Origin: Hyphomicrobiales bacterium
Lineage (GTDB): Bacteria; Pseudomonadota; Alphaproteobacteria; Rhizobiales; Rhizobiaceae
Assembly (NCBI GenBank): GCA_021775415.1
Contig: JAJFHV010000023.1
Location: 1-50,838 of the forward strand
Length of the DNA stretch: 50,838 nucleotides
Reading direction: 5' to 3'
A program made the position numbers and the translations under genes. The notes beneath the pieces were generated by a model. It had not been told where the DNA came from. It searched no databases and worked only from the letters and a program-made list of their open reading frames with translations. Each line of letters opens with the position of its first letter. The first letter of the stretch is position 1. Shown here one piece after another: positions 25,298-34,248 of this stretch.

Positions 25298-25954
25298 ATG
25301 CCAATGCGGGAGCTGGATATGGACGCAATTCTTGACAGCCTGAAAAAGGTTCAAAGTCGGCGCATACTTTCAATTGAGGAGCGACCTTCGCAAGCTGAAG
25401 CTGAAGCAGCGGTCAGCACACTCCTTAAATGGATGGGCGAAGATGTTGAACGCGAAGGCCTGGTTGACACACCCAAGCGTGTCGCCAAAGCCTATCGCGA
25501 ACTGTTTGCCGGCTATGATCAAGACCCAGGCGAAGCGCTAGGGCGCAGGTTTGAAGAAGTCGGCGGCTATGACGACATGGTGCTGGTCAAGGACATCGAT
25601 TTTCATTCACACTGTGAACACCACCTGGTGCCTATCATCGGCAAGGCCCATGTGGCCTATCTGCCGGATGGCTGTGTGCTTGGCTTGTCAAAAATTGCCA
25701 GAACCGTTGAAATCTTTGCCCGCAGGCTTCAAACGCAGGAAAACATGACGGCTCAAATTGCGCATACCATTGACGACGCGCTGCAACCGCGCGGAGTTGC
25801 TGTTATGATTGAGGCGGAACACATGTGCATGGCGATGCGCGGCATCAAGAAACAGGGCTCCTCTACCACGACCACCTGTTTTACCGGCGCGTTCCATGAT
25901 CAGTCGATGGAGCAAACCAATTTCCTGAACCTGTTGCGGATGAGCAAAGAGTAA
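25298..25954 (+). CDS. folE: GTP cyclohydrolase I (type IA)
   Basis: A 218-residue enzyme that makes 7,8-dihydroneopterin triphosphate from GTP, the first step of folate synthesis. The core motif [20 protein letters not shown] and the second zinc/active-site segment [12 protein letters not shown] are present. The start is ATG 25298, with GGAG nine bases before it; ATG 25319 also has a well-placed GGGAG. The longer frame to 25121 is not supported. It is followed closely by hisI. Confidence 0.95.
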   Translation: MPMRELDMDAILDSLKKVQSRRILSIEERPSQAEAEAAVSTLLKWMGEDVEREGLVDTPKRVAKAYRELFAGYDQDPGEALGRRFEEVGGYDDMVLVKDIDFHSHCEHHLVPIIGKAHVAYLPDGCVLGLSKIARTVEIFARRLQTQENMTAQIAHTIDDALQPRGVAVMIEAEHMCMAMRGIKKQGSSTTTTCFTGAFHDQSMEQTNFLNLLRMSKE

Positions 25955-25975
25955 CAAGCCATCTGCGCGGCAGCA

Positions 25976-26422
25976 TTGGCGAAAGTGCATAAATTGACCC
26001 AATCCCCTGACCAGAACGGCCTTTTCCCGGTAATAACCGACCGGCAAGCGCTGGAAAACGGTGATATTTTGGCACCAAAGTTCGACAAGAATGGTCTGAT
26101 TACAGCTGTGGTATGCGATCATCACTCGGGTGATGTACTGATGGTGGCCCACATGAACGAACAGGCGCTTCAACGCACGCTTAAGAGCGGGCAGTCGCAT
26201 TTTTGGAGTAGATCCCGCCAGGAGTTGTGGCACAAGGGTGCAACGTCTGGAAATTTCCAGGAAGTTCGTGAAATACGGATTGATTGCGATCAAGATGTCG
26301 TATTGCTGAAAGTTGAGGTTAAGGGAGATGCAAGTTGCCATACCGGCAACACCAGCTGCTTCTTTCGCCAGGTTGAAAACCGCGATGGCAAGATTACCCT
26401 GGTCGCCGATCCCACCCCGTAG
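25976..26422 (+). CDS. hisI: Phosphoribosyl-AMP cyclohydrolase
   Basis: A roughly 148-residue enzyme of histidine biosynthesis (HisI domain only; no HisE fusion). The signature [19 protein letters not shown], the metal-binding DCDQD and the cysteines of [11 protein letters not shown] are all present. No ATG precedes the conserved region: TTG at 25976 or GTG at 25985 must be used, neither with a good ribosome site, which suggests coupling to folE 21 bp upstream. Confidence 0.92.
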   Translation: MAKVHKLTQSPDQNGLFPVITDRQALENGDILAPKFDKNGLITAVVCDHHSGDVLMVAHMNEQALQRTLKSGQSHFWSRSRQELWHKGATSGNFQEVREIRIDCDQDVVLLKVEVKGDASCHTGNTSCFFRQVENRDGKITLVADPTP

Positions 26423-26427
26423 ATCTG

Positions 26428-27012
26428 ATGGGTCCCTTTACACTTGCCGCACTGTTATTGATGGTTACGCCAGGGCCCGGTGTGTTGAGTGTTGCGGGCG
26501 TTGGGTCGGGCTTCGGGTTTCGTGCCGGACTGCCCTATTTGTGGGGATTGTGGCTTGGTAATTTTCTGGTCGGTATAGCCGTTGTCACCGGTCTTGCTGC
26601 AATTGTATTCTCCGTCAATTACCTGCGCGAGTTTTTGTTGTTCGCATCGGCCGGCTACTTGATATATTTGGCAACAAAAATTGCGATGTCAGGCCGCAAG
26701 ATTGCGTTTATTCTCTCCGAAAAGCCTCCCGGTTTTTTTGCCGGGGTTAGCCTACAAATGATTAATCCGAAGGCTTATGTAGTGAATACAACCTTGTTTA
26801 CTGGGTTCGCATTTTTGCCGGACAGCCTGTTACAGGAGACCTTGATCAAGTTTGTTATACTCAATGCACTCTGGATACCGATCCATTTTGCATGGTTGAC
26901 TACAGGTACAGCGCTTAAGAAACTATCACTCGATGAAAGAGTTCAAAGGGCCATAAACGTTACGATGGCGTTTTTGATGATTGTGGTGGTGGCGATGGCC
27001 GCGATGACATGA
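26428..27012 (+). CDS. LysE/RhtB family amino acid exporter
   Basis: A 194-residue membrane protein with about six hydrophobic segments. The family signature near the N-terminus, LLMVTPGPGVLSVAGVGSG, and the segment MINPKAYVVN are clear. Members export amino acids or related compounds. It starts only 5 bp after hisI and has no clear ribosome site of its own, so it is probably co-transcribed with folE-hisI. The substrate is unknown. Confidence 0.88.
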   Translation: MGPFTLAALLLMVTPGPGVLSVAGVGSGFGFRAGLPYLWGLWLGNFLVGIAVVTGLAAIVFSVNYLREFLLFASAGYLIYLATKIAMSGRKIAFILSEKPPGFFAGVSLQMINPKAYVVNTTLFTGFAFLPDSLLQETLIKFVILNALWIPIHFAWLTTGTALKKLSLDERVQRAINVTMAFLMIVVVAMAAMT

Positions 27013-27021
27013 CACAGATGT

Positions 27022-27044
27022 AAAAGCGTGATGTTCACACTTTT
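27022..27044 (+). terminator. Possible terminator after the LysE-type gene
   Basis: AAAAGCGTGA and TCACACTTTT form a 10-bp stem with one mismatch and a 3-nt loop; the T tract is part of the 3' arm. It would end the folE-hisI-lysE unit before the patatin gene. Confidence 0.4.
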
Positions 27045-27095
27045 ATTAGAAATTTAGGTAATGATTGTTTTCAGGATAATCAATCGGAGTTCCAA

Positions 27096-28133
27096 GTGGA
27101 AAACCCTGAGATCCATAGCGTAGAGCAAGCCGAGACGTCACCACCGCTTGGTGAGATACCCGTAAATCCGACGAAGGATTATTCGGCCGGTGCTGAAACG
27201 CCAAAATTCAACCCCGCAAAACGGGGTGTTGCACTGGCGCTTGGTGGCGGTGTCGCGCGCGGTTGGGCACATATTGGTGTATTGCGCGCATTCGATGAAG
27301 CAGGCATTCCGATTTCGATGATTGCCGGAACCTCAATCGGAGCGCTGGTTGGCGGTTGTTATCTCGCCGGAAAACTTGATGAGCTTGAAGAATTTGCCCG
27401 CTCAATTACCCGCACCAGTGTTCTGCGATACATGGATTTTACATTCCGAGGTTCTGGTCTCATTTCCGGTGGCCGGCTTGCTGCAAAAATGGACGACCAG
27501 ATCGGTAAATTGCGTATTGAGGAACTGGATCGCCGGTTCGTCGCAGTTGCAACTGACATTCAAAGCGGCCACGAAATCTGGCTGCATGACGGCTCAATGG
27601 GCAAAGCTATCCAGGCATCTTATGCACTACCTGGGGTTTTTAAACCGGTGGTGTATGCCGGACGCAACCTTGTAGATGGCGCACTTGTAAATCCGGTACC
27701 GGTTTCTGCATGCCGTGCATTCGAGGCAGAAGTGGTGGTTGCGGTGAACCTTAACAGCGAAACATTTGGACGTGGCACCGTTGTGCAATCGAAGTCTCTT
27801 CCGGTTGATGATCTTCCTGAGGTTAGCGAAAATACGCCAGAAACACCGTCATCATGGCTGCCATTCAAGCGTGGGTCCAAACCCTCTAGTTCAGACATGC
27901 ATTCGCGGCTGGGTGTCACAGGCGTGATGATTGAAGCTTTCAACATCATTCAGGACCGTATTACCCGCTCTCGACTTGCGGGCGATCCACCTGATTACAC
28001 GATCAGGCCGCGCCTGAAGGATATTGGCCTTACTGATTTTTACAAAGCCGATGATGCTATCCGCCTTGGCTATGAAGAGTGCAAAAGCCGAATTGCGGAA
28101 CTGGAAGATGTTAATCAGCTGGCCGAGATATAG
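27096..28133 (+). CDS. Patatin-like phospholipase (RssA-like)
   Basis: A 345-residue protein with a GTG start and GGAG six bases before it. The oxyanion loop LGGGVARGWAHIGVLRA, the nucleophile elbow AGTSIGALVGG (Ser) and the catalytic Asp in VDGALVNPVP form the Ser-Asp dyad of patatins. A long insertion of about 60 residues after the dyad Asp is proline/serine rich. There is no signal peptide, so it is a cytoplasmic or membrane-associated lipid acyl hydrolase. Confidence 0.9.
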   Translation: MENPEIHSVEQAETSPPLGEIPVNPTKDYSAGAETPKFNPAKRGVALALGGGVARGWAHIGVLRAFDEAGIPISMIAGTSIGALVGGCYLAGKLDELEEFARSITRTSVLRYMDFTFRGSGLISGGRLAAKMDDQIGKLRIEELDRRFVAVATDIQSGHEIWLHDGSMGKAIQASYALPGVFKPVVYAGRNLVDGALVNPVPVSACRAFEAEVVVAVNLNSETFGRGTVVQSKSLPVDDLPEVSENTPETPSSWLPFKRGSKPSSSDMHSRLGVTGVMIEAFNIIQDRITRSRLAGDPPDYTIRPRLKDIGLTDFYKADDAIRLGYEECKSRIAELEDVNQLAEI

Positions 28134-28546
28134 TTGCGCATTTCCTCCGCGTCACGCTCTGCCTGCTTGATTTTACGCTTCACAACATCACCAATTGAAA
28201 TGATGCCAGCCAGTTTTCCCTTGTCGATGACCGGCATGTGACGAAAGCGATTGGTAGTCATTGTTTCCATGACTTCGTTGATCGTATCGTGCTGAGAGCA
28301 AGCAATAACGTCCGCCGTCATGCAAGAAGAACACGGATTTTTCAGCGCTTTTGCACCATGGTTTGCTAATTCACGAACGATGTCGCGCTCGGATACGATG
28401 CCACAAACGGTCGAGTCGGGAGCCACTACCACTGCTGCGCCAATTTTGTTTTCCGCTAGAATATCAATGATTTGTGCCAAATTTACCCCTGGCTTAACGG
28501 TCAATACCTCGTTGCCTTTTTCCGAAAGGATTGCTGCTACAGTCAT
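28115..28546 (-). CDS. CBS-domain protein
   Basis: A 143-residue protein made of two CBS motifs: roughly residues 1-60 (TVKPGVNLAQIIDILAENKI and VCGIVSERDIVREL) and residues 75-130 (CMTADVIACSQHDTINEVM and LAGIISIGDVVKR). Such modules bind adenine nucleotides. The start ATG 28546 has AAGGAGG six bases upstream. Its end overlaps the convergent patatin gene by 19 bp. Confidence 0.9.
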   Translation of the reverse strand: MTVAAILSEKGNEVLTVKPGVNLAQIIDILAENKIGAAVVVAPDSTVCGIVSERDIVRELANHGAKALKNPCSSCMTADVIACSQHDTINEVMETMTTNRFRHMPVIDKGKLAGIISIGDVVKRKIKQAERDAEEMRNYISAS

Positions 28547-28779
28547 TGTGTGCCTCCTTATGCCATCCAACATGCCCGTCTAAATTTTATCCCGGGCAAT
28601 TCTTGGTCACAATGATGTTCGCAAAATGTCTATCTGGCAAGCCTGCGATGGCTGAATACAAGTTCATTGGCCTGTAGACATGAGAAACCATGTGAATAAA
28701 TTAGAAAATTTGGTACCGTTTTGAAGCATTTTAGGGTATCGGGGGAACCGGATAAACATCGAATTTAAAGAGATTAAGT

Positions 28780-29358
28780 ATGCGTCACCTCAAATTCGCA
28801 GCCCGAACCGCACTAATTGTTGGTGCTGTTACAACTGCATCAATGTCCGCACCGGCTGCCATTGCGGAGGAAGTTTACATGATCCGCGGGTTCATGGACG
28901 TGTTTTCCGCCGGCATGAACCAAATGACCTACCGGTTAGTAAAAAGCGGTGTGAACGCAAAGGCTCTCTCGAATGGCGAATGGCGTGGCATTGCCAATGA
29001 CATCATCCGCCGGTCCAAAAATGACAAAGTATCCCATCCAATCATCATTGCAGGACACTCACTTGGCGGTGTCGAAGCCGCAGATTTTGCCAACAAGCTT
29101 GGCCAGGCCGGTGTAAAAGTTTCCCTGGTGATCGGCCTGGATCCAGGATTTAAGAAGCCTAATCGTTTTGGTCCGGGCATCAAGAGAGTTGTGAATTACA
29201 AAATTCCATCCGGTCAGAACTATCGCGCTGGATCTGGCTTTTCAGGCAAAATCCGTACCATTGATGTCTCCAAATATGGCGTTGACCATGTGGGAATCGA
29301 TAAAAACGCCAAGGTCCAAAGCCTGGTGGTAAGCCGGATTATCCGCAGAGTTCGTTAG
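28780..29358 (+). CDS. Exported alpha/beta hydrolase (lipase-like)
   Basis: A 192-residue protein with a signal peptide at about residues 1-29 (ALIVGAVTTASMSAPAAIAEE). The nucleophile elbow IIAGHSLGGVEAADFA gives the catalytic Ser; Asp in VIGLDPGF and His in GVDHVGID are candidates for the rest of the triad. The size is small for a lipase, and no cap domain is seen. It is probably a periplasmic esterase or thioesterase-like enzyme. Confidence 0.8.
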   Translation: MRHLKFAARTALIVGAVTTASMSAPAAIAEEVYMIRGFMDVFSAGMNQMTYRLVKSGVNAKALSNGEWRGIANDIIRRSKNDKVSHPIIIAGHSLGGVEAADFANKLGQAGVKVSLVIGLDPGFKKPNRFGPGIKRVVNYKIPSGQNYRAGSGFSGKIRTIDVSKYGVDHVGIDKNAKVQSLVVSRIIRRVR

Positions 29359-29368
29359 GGCGAATTTT

Positions 29369-30709
29369 CTAGAAAGATCGACGGACTACCACAGCGAACT
29401 GATCGAAGTGGTAACCGGTGTGTCCCCAGGGATTGGTACCCAGATTAGCTGCTGTGGCTAATGCGCCCTGTTGGCCAGAAACTGCTCCCCGAGCATAGGA
29501 TGCCCCGAGTTCCAGTCCTTCGACTGGAAACCAGTTGAGACCCGCTGATGCAATCCATGCGGATTGGTTTTCCGCAATCAGGATATCAGATCGATCGCCC
29601 TGCGAGTATGAGTACTGGGCAGCGAATTCCAGCTGGTCTGTCAGGTCGATGCCACCGGCTACCTGCCATATCAATTCCGGATCATTGGTTGTCAGGAAAT
29701 TTCCGACATAGTCCGTGTCATATTCCCCGTCCCACATCACCATGCCGTGGATCACACCTCCGGGAAGCACATTGTCTAATTCAAGCGAAAGGCTGGCTTT
29801 GTAGGCCCAGCCACCATTATTCTGCCCCGTGGCTGCGGGTCCGCTCGTAACAGGACAACCTGTACAACGGGCACCGAACGTCGTTCCATTGTTTGGAGCA
29901 ATTGAATCATAAACTGCCGTAAACGCGGCAAAACCCCAATCTCCGGTTAAATTCATGCCGGTATAAAAATTTACCCGACCATCGGTTGATCCATTATTTG
30001 TGAGGTTGTTGAAGTCGCCCCTGCCGGAAGATATCCGTGGGTCCTCCATCCCGACCGTGACAGTTAATCCGTCCTGTGCCCATGTATAATCTGCCAGTGT
30101 CGCGTCATCAAAACCGTACCAGCCATCGCCGGAAGGATTGGCACCCAATACAGAAACCCCTGAAAAGCCCGAAATATCTATGACTGAATAATCATGATTT
30201 GTCGTCCAGTAATTGTCGGTAAATCCAAACCGAAACCCGGCAAGTGAGATCAAAGCCCGATCCATGTCGATATCCACATCAACATTGGAACTGCCGCCCT
30301 CAAGCCTGTATTGGGCCCGCAACGTACCCCAATCGGTTTCGTTACGGGTATCAATGTTCAGGCGTCCACGCTGCGCCCACCGGGTATAATTGTTCCCGTC
30401 AATTGCCAAAAAATCATCATCTGGCGAAGCGGACGCCAGCGCGAGCGTAGAAGCAGTGCGATAATTGTCAAAGCTCGCATCGTCATCTGGGTTGATTGCG
30501 GTTTTCGCATAATGCGAACGCACATAGCCGTAAAACCGGATGCAGGTTTCGGTTCCAGGAATGTAAAAGAATCGCTTGCCATAGGCTTCACAAATTCGAA
30601 CTTTGCCTGCTGGCTCTGGTTCGATTCGAGCTAAATCAGCAGAATTGGCTGGAACACTTAGGAAACCTAAAGACGCGCAAACAGATTTGAGAGCCCCGGT
30701 CCTCATCAA
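29369..30709 (-). CDS. Outer-membrane porin, Porin_2 family
   Basis: A 446-residue beta-barrel protein. The N-terminus shows a signal peptide followed by the rhizobial porin start: cysteines in VRICEAYGKRFFYIPGTETC, then IRFYGYVRSHYA. The sequence alternates polar and aromatic residues and ends with a terminal Phe (FAVVVRRSF), as outer-membrane barrels do. It forms diffusion channels. Porin_2 is nearly confined to Alphaproteobacteria, which supports the taxonomic assignment. Confidence 0.92.
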   Translation of the reverse strand: MMRTGALKSVCASLGFLSVPANSADLARIEPEPAGKVRICEAYGKRFFYIPGTETCIRFYGYVRSHYAKTAINPDDDASFDNYRTASTLALASASPDDDFLAIDGNNYTRWAQRGRLNIDTRNETDWGTLRAQYRLEGGSSNVDVDIDMDRALISLAGFRFGFTDNYWTTNHDYSVIDISGFSGVSVLGANPSGDGWYGFDDATLADYTWAQDGLTVTVGMEDPRISSGRGDFNNLTNNGSTDGRVNFYTGMNLTGDWGFAAFTAVYDSIAPNNGTTFGARCTGCPVTSGPAATGQNNGGWAYKASLSLELDNVLPGGVIHGMVMWDGEYDTDYVGNFLTTNDPELIWQVAGGIDLTDQLEFAAQYSYSQGDRSDILIAENQSAWIASAGLNWFPVEGLELGASYARGAVSGQQGALATAANLGTNPWGHTGYHFDQFAVVVRRSF

Positions 30710-30712
30710 ATT

Positions 30713-31426
30713 TCACTGCCGATCAAACCAGTAAAACAGCAGGAGACCGGCCGCGAATCCACCAACATGGGCCTCCCAAGCGATGGACTGTCCCTCACCC
30801 GCCACGTTTACGATTCCGGTTCCGAATACCAAATTGAGTACCAGCCAAATTCCAGTAAAGGTCAGCACTTGAGGATTTGAAAACGCCTGTACCAGCGATT
30901 GCGCGGGCATTTGGCTCGTATCCCGGCCAAATGGGCCTCCAGATGGGAAGGCAAATCGAACTGCAGCGCCCATACAGGCGGAAACTACGGCCGATGCTCC
31001 TATAACGGGAATATTACCATCAGGGTGTGCCAGCATGTGAGCGCATGCCCCACCAACTGATCCCACAATACATAAAACCAAAAATCGTGATGTACCGATT
31101 CGCCTTGCAACGACTGCACCAAATGCCAGCAGCCAAAGCAGGTTGATACCAAGATGCGTCCAGTCGGCATGCAGCAGACTGTAGCTTACCGGTGACCAGT
31201 ACTTTGCCAACGGCCAGGGATCGATGCCGACCAGAGCGTTATAGCGGACTGGAATAAACGAAAAAGCCAATATGATTTCTCGATCAAACTGCCACGAAAT
31301 GAACCAGTAACGCAGCGCATGAATGCCGATGAGGCCCGCGCAAAGCACTACTATGATTTGGGGCAGGTTAAACACTGGCGGCGGCTTGAACTGGGGATCT
31401 GGGTTTGGCAATTCAGTTTCGTTCAT
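30713..31426 (-). CDS. Rhomboid family intramembrane serine protease
   Basis: A 237-residue membrane protein with about six segments. The rhomboid pattern is visible: HADWTHLGINLLWL in the second helix, the nucleophile Ser in VIGASAVVSACMGA and the catalytic His in WEAHVGGFAAGLLL. It cleaves within transmembrane helices; substrates are unknown. The minus-strand terminator at 31452-31482 sits only 26 bp before its start, so it may be controlled by attenuation or simply be preceded by another transcript. Confidence 0.9.
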   Translation of the reverse strand: MNETELPNPDPQFKPPPVFNLPQIIVVLCAGLIGIHALRYWFISWQFDREIILAFSFIPVRYNALVGIDPWPLAKYWSPVSYSLLHADWTHLGINLLWLLAFGAVVARRIGTSRFLVLCIVGSVGGACAHMLAHPDGNIPVIGASAVVSACMGAAVRFAFPSGGPFGRDTSQMPAQSLVQAFSNPQVLTFTGIWLVLNLVFGTGIVNVAGEGQSIAWEAHVGGFAAGLLLFYWFDRQ

Positions 31427-31451
31427 GACTGATCGTCCTGGCCGTCTGGGT

Positions 31452-31482
31452 AAAAAAAAGCCCGGGAAATAATTCCCGGGCT
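31452..31482 (-). terminator. Strong minus-strand Rho-independent terminator
   Basis: AGCCCGGGAA and TTCCCGGGCT form a perfect 10-bp GC-rich stem with a 4-nt loop; on the minus strand it is followed by eight T. On the plus strand there is no T run. No protein gene on the minus strand ends just before it, so it must end a short RNA or a leader transcript. Confidence 0.9.
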
Positions 31483-31625
31483 ATCGGTCGATCCCCCTGC
31501 AAATCTGTCAGTGTGACAAAACTGTCCCGGATCTAAATCAGTGAAGGAAACGCTCAACTCGTTAACTATTGCGCTTCCAGAAGCAGCCTTCAAATCCCAT
31601 ATTTCAGCCATTCTGACAAGCCCTC
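31452..31625 (-). ncRNA. Candidate structured non-coding RNA or attenuator leader
   Basis: Upstream of the strong terminator the minus strand has a TATAAA at 31637-31632 that could be a -10 box, giving a start near 31625. The RNA would contain a closing stem (31613-31618 with 31506-31511, TGTCAG/CTGACA) and an inner 8-bp stem (31571-31578 with 31546-31553, with one G-U pair), then the terminator hairpin. A 62-codon open frame starting at 31611 reads straight through the terminator and is not credible as a gene. I do not recognise an RNA family. The rhomboid gene follows, so an attenuator is the main alternative. Confidence 0.4.
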
Positions 31626-31826
31626 TTCTCTTTTATAGTTAATACGAGACGCGGGAGACTACACTTTTGGCGATGCTTTTTACAGATAAGTTATTTCTTG
31701 AACTTCATCCAATCTGGCACGGCGATTGCAACTTGTTTGATAACGGTAAAACGAACCGGTGTCTCTGTGCAATATCGGGACAACCCTGGATCATTTTACA
31801 AATATGGAACAAATCCAGAGTTGGAC

Positions 31827-32483
31827 ATGCAAATTAACATGCGACATGAAACTTCAAAAAAAATCTACTCCTATTGGGACAGGTTGCGCAAAAACCGACC
31901 TGCGCCTGATCGTTGTGAGATTGAACCAAGTGATATCCGGGAAATGCTCGGCGATACATTCATCCTGGAAATCGACAAGAGCTTCAATACGATCAGTTTT
32001 CGCCTTGCCGGGACGCGGCTGTGTGGTGCCTACGGACGGGAACTGAAAGGCGTTGGATTTCTGGGGCTTTGGGGAGAAGAAGAAAATCTGACGGTTTTTA
32101 ATGCGGTTCGCCAAGTTTACAAGGAATACAAGGCCTGCACCATCGGGGCCATAGCCCAAAGTGAGGGTAATAAATTTGTTGAATTTGAAATTTTAATGCT
32201 GCCACTTTCCACCGGTCAAGCGGATGGCATTCGTATTCTGGGTGTCGCAACTCCAAAAAAGAACCTTTATTGGCTCGGCTCAGACCCTTTGGTCCAATTC
32301 CGCCTGAACGCAATTCGGTTCAACGAGACGCAACAGGATGGTTTTGTAACGCCAACTTCGAAGCAATTGAACACCGAGCCTTCATACGTTGATTTACCGG
32401 CGCAGACCCCATTTCGGAGGGTGAAACACCTGACGGTTCTGGATGGCGGCAGACAAATTCGATCAGGCGCCGTCAAAACATAA
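31827..32483 (+). CDS. PAS domain protein (PAS_5 family)
   Basis: About 218 residues. The segment IYSYWDRLRKNRPAPDRCEI begins the alphaproteobacterial PAS_5 domain, which continues through DTFILEIDKSFNTISFRLAG and ILMLPLSTGQADGIRILGVA. There is no output domain. The start is uncertain: 31827 fits the family, while the frame is open to 31698. It is followed at about 100 bp by a PilZ protein, a pairing seen in related bacteria, which suggests a role in signalling or surface behaviour. Confidence 0.82.
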   Translation: MQINMRHETSKKIYSYWDRLRKNRPAPDRCEIEPSDIREMLGDTFILEIDKSFNTISFRLAGTRLCGAYGRELKGVGFLGLWGEEENLTVFNAVRQVYKEYKACTIGAIAQSEGNKFVEFEILMLPLSTGQADGIRILGVATPKKNLYWLGSDPLVQFRLNAIRFNETQQDGFVTPTSKQLNTEPSYVDLPAQTPFRRVKHLTVLDGGRQIRSGAVKT

Positions 32484-32580
32484 GAAAATCCATCACATCG
32501 TGGCCCAGAAAAACCATTCATTAACCAAATATGGTGGATACTGGAGCTTGGGCAGCTTCACAGCTGAATGTCATGGATGG

Positions 32581-33198
32581 ATGATGGTCGCATTTGCACA
32601 ACAACAAGATATTCAAGCGTTAACTGAGCAGGAACGCCAGTATCAGCGCGTGGAACTGACATTGTTCGGGCGCTATATGCTTCAAAATCGTCAGGAGTTT
32701 CCCTGTCAGATTTTGAACATGTCTGCGGGTAGTGCTGCGCTGATCACGCCGAATCATGGTGATGTTGGTGAGCGGGTGATTGCCTATGTGGACCATCTCG
32801 GTCGACTGGAAGGCAAGATCCTGCGCATATTCCATGGTGGTTTCGCCATGAGTGTGAATGCGACAGAACGCAAACGCGACAAGCTTGCCGCCAAAATCAC
32901 GTGGCTGGCGAACCGCCATGAACTCAGTCTTGCAGAAGACCGGCGACATGATCGCATTGCACCCACACAAAAAGCGACAGCAATCAAACTGGAAGATGGC
33001 CGGACATACAATATCCGGATCATTGATTTGTCCCTCTCTGGCGCCGCCATAGAGCTGGACGTCCGACCAGCCCTGGGTACACTGATCTGGTTGGGCAATA
33101 TGCGTGGTCGTGTGGTACGCCATTTTGATGAAGGCGTGGCGATAGAGTTTGCCATCGTTCAAACTCACGATTCGCTCAAGCAATTTACCCTGACTTAG
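32581..33198 (+). CDS. Tandem PilZ-domain protein (cyclic di-GMP receptor)
   Basis: About 205 residues with two PilZ domains. The second carries a complete cyclic-di-GMP motif, RRHDRI and later DLSLSG. The first has RQYQR and NMSAGS, where the last Gly of (D/N)xSxxG is Ser, so it may bind weakly or not at all. The start is chosen at ATG 32581 (or 32584); the open frame extends to 32443 inside the PAS gene. The protein is probably an effector of motility or exopolysaccharide. Confidence 0.85.
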   Translation: MMVAFAQQQDIQALTEQERQYQRVELTLFGRYMLQNRQEFPCQILNMSAGSAALITPNHGDVGERVIAYVDHLGRLEGKILRIFHGGFAMSVNATERKRDKLAAKITWLANRHELSLAEDRRHDRIAPTQKATAIKLEDGRTYNIRIIDLSLSGAAIELDVRPALGTLIWLGNMRGRVVRHFDEGVAIEFAIVQTHDSLKQFTLT

Positions 33199-33481
33199 TA
33201 CTGGCCAACGGCCTCAAGTCGCGACTACAAATCCAAACATAGACTGATACCGATACCAATCGCCTTGCCCGGCGGGGCTTATCGGTGAGCCAGCATTGTC
33301 AGTGGTTTTATCGCTTGATCCAGATTCATTAAACTTTGAATCAAATTTTCATTTAAATATATTCAAATTATATTACAATTTTATACTTATTTTATTTTCA
33401 TACAACTTAAATATGATAAGTATTGTTCTCTGAGTGTACATCTGATTGTGCGACGTTACTCCCATCAACGGGGAGTAGTTT

Positions 33482-34090
33482 ATGAGTAATTTTATTAAAT
33501 CGGGTAGTTTTGCAGCCGCAATCCTTTTGGGTCTTGCAGCTGGCTCTGCAAACGCTGCCAGTGGAAATGCGCACATGGTAACAGCCGGGCGCACATCCCA
33601 GCCAATTGGGCATTTTGAATACTGCAAACAATATTCATCAGACTGTAATTTGCGAACTACAAAAACACAGGCAACAGAGCTGACACGAAAACGGTGGAGT
33701 GAGTTGGTCGAGGTGAATAATCACGCCAATACATCAGTCACACCAGTGACCGATCTTGAGTACTACCAGGTCGAGGAACACTGGACCTATCCAAAAAACT
33801 ACGGCGATTGCGAAGACTACGCACTAATGAAGCGGCACATGCTGATGAAACGCGGATGGCCCGCATCCAGCTTGCTTATTACGGTAGTTCGCCAGCCCAA
33901 TGGTGATGGACATGCTGTCCTGACTGTACGTACGGATCGCGCTGATTACATTCTGGATAATCTCAATGGCAAAATTCGTCCATGGCAGGAAACCGAGTAC
34001 CGCTATCTGAAACGCCAGGCAGTGAAGCATTCCGGCCACTGGAGCACAATCGATGACAATCGCAACCAGATCGTCGGCAGCGTGAATTAG
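33482..34090 (+). CDS. Bacterial transglutaminase-like cysteine protease (BTLCP, C93)
   Basis: A 202-residue exported protein with a signal peptide at about residues 1-25 (AAILLGLAAGSANAA). The triad is seen as Cys in YGDCEDYALMK, His in GDGHAVLTVRT and Asp in YILDNLNG. Members are linked to LapG, which cleaves surface adhesins under cyclic-di-GMP control, and this gene follows a PilZ gene. No lapD-like partner is seen here. GGGGAG precedes the ATG. The upstream 283 bp includes an AT-rich stretch at 33335-33420, probably its promoter. Confidence 0.88.
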   Translation: MSNFIKSGSFAAAILLGLAAGSANAASGNAHMVTAGRTSQPIGHFEYCKQYSSDCNLRTTKTQATELTRKRWSELVEVNNHANTSVTPVTDLEYYQVEEHWTYPKNYGDCEDYALMKRHMLMKRGWPASSLLITVVRQPNGDGHAVLTVRTDRADYILDNLNGKIRPWQETEYRYLKRQAVKHSGHWSTIDDNRNQIVGSVN

Positions 34091-34130
34091 GAACAACCAA
34101 TCCCGGTAATTGATGCCGGCAAGACAGAAT

Positions 34131-34248
34131 ATCTTTTGAGGTAGGAACAAAACAAGTTTGATCCGGTCGATCCCCACCTACCCCGTCCCCCAAAAGACCG
34201 GATCCTGGAGTCGGTTCGCCCCCAATGCGAGCCGGCTCCCTTTTTTTT
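34131..34248 (+). ncRNA. Structured 3' region with C-rich loop, possible sRNA
   Basis: After the BTLCP stop codon, CTTTTG/CAAAAG (34133-34138 with 34191-34196) and GGTAGG/CCTACC (34140-34145 with 34177-34182) can form one structure. GATCCGGTC/GACCGGATC (34160-34168 with 34196-34204) forms a competing 9-bp stem with a C-rich 27-nt loop, and a terminator hairpin follows. C-rich loops facing Shine-Dalgarno sequences are a known feature of rhizobial small RNAs. It may be a 3'-UTR-derived sRNA; no promoter was identified. Confidence 0.35.
34207..34248 (+). terminator. Rho-independent terminator after the BTLCP gene
   Basis: GGAGTCGGTTCGC and GCGAGCCGGCTCC pair along 13 positions (two as G-U in RNA) around a 7-nt C-rich loop, followed by eight T at 34241-34248. 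It ends the rightward transcript just at the stop codon of the convergent carbonic anhydrase gene. Confidence 0.9.

Noticed and set aside
31423-31611. 62-codon minus-strand frame before the rhomboid gene
   Set aside because: It reads through a perfect Rho-independent terminator and resembles no protein, so a non-coding RNA or leader is more likely.
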